Assembly (NCBI GenBank): GCA_018340805.1 | Contig: JACMZG010001870.1 | Location: 15,780,651-15,844,650, forward strand | From: Microvelia longipes | Lineage: Eukaryota > Arthropoda > Insecta > Hemiptera > Veliidae | Direction: 5' to 3' | DNA length: 64,000 nt | In this document: positions 58,111-64,000 of the stretch, one piece after another | Layout: each line of letters begins with the position of its first letter | How positions within the stretch are numbered: the stretch's first letter is position 1 | Notes under the pieces: model-generated | Database searches by the model: none | What the model was told of the DNA's origin: nothing | What the model saw: only the letters and a program-made list of their open reading frames with translations | Position numbers and translations under genes: made by a program

Positions 58111-58304
58111 TCTTTTATTTATTTTTTATTTCTTATATTTGTTTTATTTCATTTTTTGGTTTGTTGTTTTTCGTGCTTTTATAATTTTTTCGTCCTCTTG
58201 TTTGTAGGCACTGAGGATGACCTGTATTAGGTTGAAAGCCGGTTTTGTCATCATTACATTGGTTGAAATTTATTTGTGGATAGACTTTTATTTACATCCT
58301 TATG
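58111..58304 (+). mobile_element. 3' untranslated tail of the Penelope-like element
   Basis: T-rich sequence, then CCTCTTGTTTGTAG, GCACTGAGGATGACCTG, GGTTGAAAGCC and GTGGATAGACTTTTATTT, ending ATCCTTA. These blocks are shared with the inverted tail at 60712-60815 and in part with 17805-17863. A 132-codon frame starting at 58217 runs out of this tail into flanking DNA and is not a gene. Confidence 0.7.
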
Positions 58305-58315
58305 ATCTGGACAGT
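58305..58315 (+). repeat. Target-site duplication, right copy
   Basis: An exact copy of TGATCTGGACA at 55382-55392. Confidence 0.65.
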
Positions 58316-58369
58316 ATTTTTTCAGCAAGAGACCTGTTTTTACAACTGGGGGAAATTTTTCTCACCCTA

Positions 58370-58560
58370 GAGGAGGGCTACATTAATTTTTTTCTACCGG
58401 GGGGTATCCTTGTTGCTCCGGAGGGGGGGATACCCCCCAGGTCCCCCTTTGAAAGAAACCATGCTTTTGAGGGAATATTGATTTACTGTTGTAAAATTAG
58501 TAATAAATTATTAAAACGTTATATCTTGAAAATTCCATATAACCCGAATAAAACAGTTAG
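58370..58560. repeat. GC-rich hairpin patch
   Basis: GGGGGGTATCC (about 58400) is mirrored by GGATACCCCCC (about 58428-58439), with CTCCGGAGG between. It lies just beyond the Penelope-like insertion, and its flanks are AT-rich. Confidence 0.6.
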
Positions 58561-59024
58561 TGAGAAACTTCCACAACCCTGTCCCCCCTCTAAATGTACC
58601 GTAGCGGTATATTAATGACAGTTTTGCTCCTGTTTTTCATGAAGTCTGGAAAACTCCTTGTACACAATTTGTAGACCACTAAAAGCTTGAGGTTTGCCAG
58701 GTGAACAAGAAATATTGGACAAGTAAGGGTATAGAGGGAGGGGCTGGTAGAGGGAGAGGCTGGCAAAGGGGAGGATTTAATCAAAGTTGATGTTGACATA
58801 GGAGAAAACTTATACAAATATACCTTAATCCTTTCTATATAAGCTCGTGATATGCTTTTAAAGAGCTAGAAAATCTCACTGTTCGATAAAGAGATCAAAA
58901 TTTATATTTAAATGGGATAACTATTTTTTTAAGGTTGGTACTTTGTTTTTAAAGTATATTATTTATTGCTGAGGCAATAAATACTTTCATTTATGTCATT
59001 TCGTATGAGAGTCAACCATATGTG
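58561..59024. other. Spacer
   Basis: A purine-rich strip GAGGGAGGGGCTGGTAGAGG at about 58733-58752 repeats imperfectly; no gene recognised. A 75-codon minus-strand frame here has no domain. Confidence 0.4.
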
Positions 59025-59415
59025 TAACGGCTCCGTGATGAAGTAACGGCTCTGTAATAAAGTAACTGCTCCGTGTAAAGTAACGGCTCGGTGAAAGTAA
59101 CGGCTCCGTGATGAAGTAACGGCTCTGTAATAAAGTAACTGCTCCGTGGTAAAGTAACGGCTCCGTGATGAAGTACAGCTCCGGCTCCGCTCTGTAAAGT
59201 AAAGTAACGGCTCCGTGATGAAGTAACGGCTCCGAGATGAAGTAACGGCTCTGTAATAAAGTAACGGCTCTGTAATAAAGTAACGGCTTTGTAATAAAGT
59301 AACGGCTCTGTAATAAAGTAACGGCCTCGTGGTAAAGTAACGGCTCCGTGATGAAGTAACAGCTCCGAGATGAAGAGATGAAGTAACGGCTTCGTGATAA
59401 AGTAACGGCTCCGTT
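59025..59415 (+). repeat. 19-bp minisatellite, about 20 copies
   Basis: Units TAACGGCTCCGTGATGAAG with CTGTAATAAAG and CGTGGTAAAG variants. GC-rich relative to the flanks; some units are truncated. Confidence 0.95.
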
Positions 59416-60030
59416 ACTTAAAATTTAGCTTGAGACTTAGCTTGTACAAAATTAAATACATTATAAAGTTTAATGATGTTTAACCCGCAATGGTGACTGC
59501 AACAATTTTGAAAATTTATAAAACGCGGAAAAATGTTTCATTAGAGATTTAGCCTACATGTAGACATACGAGTATATAAGACTAACTCGTAAATATAAGA
59601 ACAACAAATGTACACAAAAGTTTCATCTCATCATCAGCATTAGTTTAATTTTTATCGCATAACTTGAATACGTTTATTAAAAAATTGTAATAAAACTTAA
59701 TTATATTAAGTTGAAATTTGAAACAAGTATATTTCTTTTAGTGATTTATTAGTAAACTAAGTTTCGTTTTAATCCAGCAAGTATGTACGGTTTTTGTTGG
59801 ATCATAAAAGATAAGCAGTATCGAGCGAAGTCAGTACCTGAATGGGTCACCGTTAAAAATAAAACGAATGTATACTACTTGAGGAAAAGCGAAGCGAGTC
59901 CGAAGGCGTCTTGCAGTCCATATTCGGAGGGCGAGCGATCGATTCCGAAGTAAGATGATGAGCGTAGCGAATCCGATGTGTTGAGAAAAAGTTCCTTAAC
60001 AGGTAATCTGTACCCGATTTTTTCTTTCAT
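59416..60030 (-). repeat. GC-hairpin superfamily member, reverse
   Basis: In window orientation: TTTAACCCGCAATGGTGACT (CRE region decayed), AAAACGCGGAAAAATG, GCCTACATGTAGAC, TTTCATCTCATCATCAGCAT, TTTGTTGGATCATAAAAG. Then a long hairpin head with AAGCGAAGCGAGTCCGAAGG, GGGCGAGCGATCGATTCC and GAGCGTAGCGAATCCGATG. The minisatellite abuts its tail side, so the tail may have been replaced by array expansion. Confidence 0.65.
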
Positions 60031-60711
60031 ATTTACCTAATGAGACAATTTTACTTAATTTGTTTACTTATTCTTTATGTTCTAATTTATTTTCCTTTTT
60101 TAACGAATGTTTATGTTAATAAAATGAGGGATATAATGTATTTTATTTACTTTCCATTTTTGTAACAGTTTTAATTTTAATAATCAATTAACTGAAATTG
60201 CGACGTAAATAATTCTTAAAACTTAGTGATATCACACCGAGCAAAGTTGTAAAGTTCACTTCACAATATTGTGCTTCATTTAATTAAGTTTACAGACTAA
60301 GCAATTATTTGCTATTGTAAGCTGTGTTTGCTTCAATTTCCTCGAATTTATTGATTTTCATGATGAATTAATTATAAATTAAAACCCTTGTTATTGTTAA
60401 TAACAAAGGATTTATTAAAAATTAAAATTATGCATTTTAAATTAATGATTTAAGAATTTATTGCAAGCTAATATAGCGAATTTCAGGTAAAAGTAGAATA
60501 ATTTATTTTTGCTAAACTTTAAGAGATTATATTATCGAAATTTGATTAAGCAACTAAAGAATTAGCTATTGACTAATATGCTTACTGTCAAAACATGATA
60601 ATGGTTTTGTTTTAAATTTTAGTTTTGCAGAAAATTATATTAACCCTAGAGCAGGTCATATCTCCCTAATTTACTTTTCCTTTTAATTGATTGAGATATA
60701 TATAATTTTTC
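60031..60711. other. AT-rich spacer
   Basis: No feature recognised. Confidence 0.45.
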
Positions 60712-60935
60712 TAAGGATTCAAATAAATGTCTATCCACAAATGTAGTTTTGAACATATAATAATAATAAAACTGGCTTTCAACCAAATAAAGGTCATCTT
60801 CAGTACCTATATACAAACAAGAGGATGAAAGAATAAAAATATATAATAATAATAATAATAATGCCCGTTTAGAGCCTTGCGGCTCATCAGGAATAACCCC
60901 TGCGGGAATCACCTCGGGTGGTAGTAGCAACCGTT
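60712..60935 (-). mobile_element. Penelope-like tail fragment joined to structured block
   Basis: On the minus strand, from 60935 down: the block CTACTACCACCCGAGGTG, TTCCCGCAGGGGTTATTC, CCTGATGAGCCGCAAGGC, then (ATT)n. Then CATCCTCTTGTTTGTATA, TACTGAAGATGACCTTTATT, GGTTGAAAGCCAG, GTGGATAGACATTTATTT and ATCCTTA. The second half is the tail of the element at 58111-58304; the first half is absent from that copy. No RT coding remains. It could be a non-autonomous element that uses the Penelope-like machinery. The 94-codon minus-strand frame over it is accidental. Confidence 0.65.
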
Positions 60936-61689
60936 AAGCTCAAAGTGTATTCTAAAGTTGGCGGTAATTTATCTGAACAATAATCTTCTATAAACTGAGA
61001 GCGTAACCTGGGATGCGCATGATAAAAATCACTTGTGAGATCAAAACACTTAAAATAGATACTTTAGGCGAAAACCAGATAATAGATTTTTAGTGAAAAC
61101 AAACTAATTTTCCTATAGACTTGCAGTATAAATGAGGAAAAGTAAAAATAAATTAATTTAATGCTTGTAATAATTTTAAATTAATCGTAAAACCGAAATG
61201 TTTTTAGTTTGGCAATTAATTAGTTAAACTATCAAATTAAGAAAACATTAAACAAATATTACTACGATATGTTTTCATCCTTAAAACAAACACAAGAACA
61301 AATTTCAATTAAATTTAATGAAAGGTAAAAGATACCTCACTAAACTTATGAGAAAATTAATTTTGAAAGAGTGAGAAATCCAGTAAAACAACAAATGAAT
61401 ATTGTACATCTACAAACACAAAATAATTTATGACGATGATAGACTCCGAATTATTTTTTTACTAAATTAAGACACTTTAACACGTGCAGGGTTTAATGAT
61501 GTTAAAGAAATAATATAACGTAAAAAAATACTTAGAAAAATATTTAAAAAAAACTTCAGTAAACCTTTCTTTACTCTTTTTACACAGTTAAAAAGTGAAT
61601 TCGAAATAAAATTGTAATTTTTATTATCAGAATTTAATCATAAAACTACTAATTACATTCACATATGAATTGGATATAGAGATTAATTA
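60936..61689. other. AT-rich spacer
   Basis: No feature recognised. Confidence 0.45.
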
Positions 61690-62095
61690 GTGCAATGCTA
61701 CATCTGGGATCTGTTCGATCATGCAACAATCACCATCGTTGATGGTTCCACATAATTTGATGCCCCACTCTGTTTCGTTACGTCTAACTCGTCAGGGTGC
61801 CTGTGAGTTCAGAGCCTGAACTCATCTTGATCAAAATTCCGAAGTGTTTAACGATTTTAAGTGAAGGGTAGAGTGAGTTTAGGCTCTTTCAGCGCCTTGA
61901 AACAGAGTGGTCAAGTCTAATAAATTAGACATGACTAATTAATTGTCATGTCAACTTAATGTCGACATGACATTAAGTCGAGCCATCAATAATGACGAAT
62001 GAGTGATCAGTTTCTAGTAGTAGCATTGCATTTTGCTTACAACATTTCCTAGGTGTCTCTCGAACCTACAAAGATCATTAGATTCAAATAATATA
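61690..62095. mobile_element. MITE family E, copy 3 (fold-back)
   Basis: The left end has TGCAATGCTACATCTGGGAT, and the right end mirrors it with AGTAGCATTGCATTTTGC and ACATTTCCTAGGTGTCTCTC. CACTCTGTTTCGTTACGTCT and the mirrored CGCCTTGAAACAGAGTGG face each other, with GTCATGTCGACATTAAG-like small palindromes in the middle. The longest copy of this family. Confidence 0.6.
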
Positions 62096-64000
62096 CTAAA
62101 CATATATAGTAAATATTAATCTATGTATTTTTTATTAATCTATGTAAGTTATATTATTAGTATTACTTTAAGTAAGACGTAAAGTTAGCGTAATCATTCG
62201 AATAATATAGACAAGAAAATATCTACAACACAATTTGTTTTGAATAACCGATATTACAACTGAATTATAAAAATAATCTAATGTTAATCTTATTAATCTT
62301 CTGTTTCATTAATAATAATTATATTCATAATTATTAAAAATACAAATTATATTTAGTACGCTTTTTTATACACATATTCATGCATATTACGCTTCCTAGA
62401 ATTAATATATAAACCAATTAACGTATAATATTAACAGAAGATAATAAGAATTTTCAATAAAATCTGCCTTTTTTAAAAATTGATTTAATATATTTAGAAA
62501 TAAAACAAAAGGGTTTTAGTTATCATGAAAATTTCAAATAAACACTTATACGTTTATCTACTTATACATAATTTTACCATTTTTCAATTTAATTTTCCCA
62601 AAACGTATACACCATTTTATTTATATCATTATTTTGTATATAATTTGGAGAAATGCTGTTTAAAATAATTAAGTTATCCTTTAAAATTATAATAGTTAAT
62701 AATTTTGTAGAATAATTACTTTGATAAAAATTTTCATTATACCTTCAATAATAAAACTTTGTCAGGTAAAACTTTTATATCAATAGAGATAAATGTTTTT
62801 TTCCAGGATACTTGCCGACTTGTTTTTCTGAACTTTAGAAAAAACTTTGTACAACAATAATGAATATTGATGAGGGTAAGAAAAAATTGATAGCACTATG
62901 ACTAAGCGCATTCAAGGATAAAATATTTGCAATACTTCAGAAAAGTTTGTTTATAGAAACAAATTATCATCATCGTGGAATAAAATGCAACAAGAATAGG
63001 GAAAATAATGTTTGACCATAAAGAATAAGAATAAATTCTAAAGCAAATAGAAAAGCTGATATAAAATAATTTCTATAAAGAAATTTACTTTATTTGGCTT
63101 TTTTGATGTAATTTGTTTTTTATTTTGTTTTAATTTTTTATGACTTATTTGTACAGGCGTTAACTGTTTTTAAGTCGACTTAATATCCTAATATTATATA
63201 AGCTAGTAAATACATTATCGAGAAAGATTTCGTATTTAAAGTGAACAAGTTATAAGTGACATAAAGTTAAATGGATGTTAAAACTTAAAGATATTTCTGG
63301 AGGCGGAGTAGTTGGGCACCGTCCTTTCAAATATTCATCAGTACCTAGACTTACTAACAGTTTCAAACCGCTTCCATTTATTACCTCTTTTACCTTCATC
63401 TATTTCCTAGATACTAAACAAGAGGAAAGGTAAAGATGAAGCTTTCCCAAACCTGGACTGAAAACGGAGCATTTTCCCAAAATAAAGTGGACTAAGGGAA
63501 ACATTAATAAGGCTATTGTTACCACACCAAATGTTACCAACTTCAGAAACAATAGAGGGAGAAAATCTGCAAACAAAACACTATCTCATAAGCTTTCGAC
63601 TTAACAAAGGTAGAGAGCCTAACGTCAAAATCTAAAACTAGCTACAAACCAAAAACCCTAATTGAAACATAAATAAAATCTTTAAGGTGAAATAATCTGA
63701 AATAAAGTGAAGTATTAATCAGAAATAAAACAAGTGTGTGAAAGTAAACAAATATTAGCATTTCTGGAGATTACTGAACTATTTATATTTTAGGAGATAA
63801 CAGAAATATCTATTTCTGAAGATATCAGGATTACGTGATTTTTTGAAGAAAATCAAAATATCTGTGTTTCTGAAGGAACAGAATATAATCTAAAGACTTA
63901 AAATTATAAATGTAAATCACAAATTTTACTTCTGCGATACTTCTTTTAAAATGTCAATTCATCCGATGAAGATGTTTCTGTTATCTTCAAAAATATACCT
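62096..64000. other. AT-rich spacer to window end
   Basis: No gene or clear repeat. About 63385-63445 has a weak mirrored pair around TACCTTCATCT / AGATGAAG. Confidence 0.5.

Larger units (their letters stand above)
55393..58304 (+). mobile_element. Penelope-like retroelement (single copy, inactivated)
   Basis: A 2.9-kb element holds one broken frame for a Penelope-type polyprotein, a short 5' leader with a 12-bp perfect inverted repeat (55392-55403 / 55408-55419), and a 194-bp 3' region. The 3' boundary is supported in two ways: an 11-bp direct repeat begins at 58305, and similarity to the separate tail copy at 60712-60935 stops at the same ATCCTTA. Such elements copy themselves by reverse transcription at a nick made by their own GIY-YIG endonuclease. 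No long terminal repeat is seen around this copy, so it may be 5'-truncated just before the ATG or a simple full insert. Confidence 0.85.

Noticed and set aside
58217..58615. 132-codon frame after the Penelope-like element
   Set aside because: It starts in the element's 3' tail, crosses the target duplication and ends in flanking DNA. No domain.
60863..60891. Hammerhead ribozyme
   Set aside because: CTGATGA and a capped stem are present here and at 44796, but the GAAA box is replaced by TCTAAAC or TCAAAAA and no cleavage-site stem could be paired. At most a degenerate relative.
60646..60930. 94-codon minus-strand frame
   Set aside because: It reads through the structured block, the (ATT)n run and a Penelope tail; composition (Leu run from ATT/TAT repeats) is artefactual.

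Overview
This 64 kb window is very AT-rich, non-coding eukaryotic DNA, most likely from an invertebrate animal. The evidence for that is a Penelope-like retroelement, tRNA-derived SINE heads, many MITEs and fold-back elements, and long (TA)n microsatellites. There are no operons, bacterial-style genes, rRNA genes, CRISPR arrays or phage modules. I cannot name the species. I see no convincing exon of a host gene: apart from the retroelement, the short open frames come from repeats or chance.

Layout. 1-4940 holds two copies of a composite repeat: a long fold-back element followed by a tRNA-like segment, a TGACGTCA block, a (TA)n tract and a common tail. 5016-6242 is a MITE cluster: one element with perfect 29-bp terminal inverted repeats, then two tandem copies of a second family. 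7158-24670 is AT-rich spacer with microsatellites, minisatellites and members of a large superfamily of non-autonomous repeats. 25247-26230 is a train of three elements: a TACAGGGTG-ended element, a tRNA-Asp-like SINE and a third copy of the tandem MITE. 27316-28045, 39010-40855, 52500-53330 and 59025-59415 are minisatellite arrays. 29046-38245 contains fold-back elements and reverse-oriented members of the superfamily. 43316-51720 has a MITE whose interior is a microsatellite, a 169-bp palindromic MITE, the longest superfamily member and a fold-back half-copy.

The only protein-coding locus is a Penelope-like element at 55393-58304. It has a reverse transcriptase with a YVDD active site and a C-terminal GIY-YIG endonuclease. 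It is flanked by an 11-bp direct repeat and is broken by a small deletion beside RT motif B. A separate tail of the same lineage lies inverted at 60712-60935, so this retroelement has acted here more than once.

The main non-obvious result is the repeat superfamily. Its members share an order of parts: a head of GC-rich hairpins with three-base loops, a middle with a perfect CRE-type palindrome (TGACGTCA, at least eight times), a microsatellite, and a tail ending near TTCGCTAAAA or in an AACGGATAATTCA block. Most large (TA)n tracts sit at the microsatellite position of such elements, so the microsatellites look element-borne rather than random.
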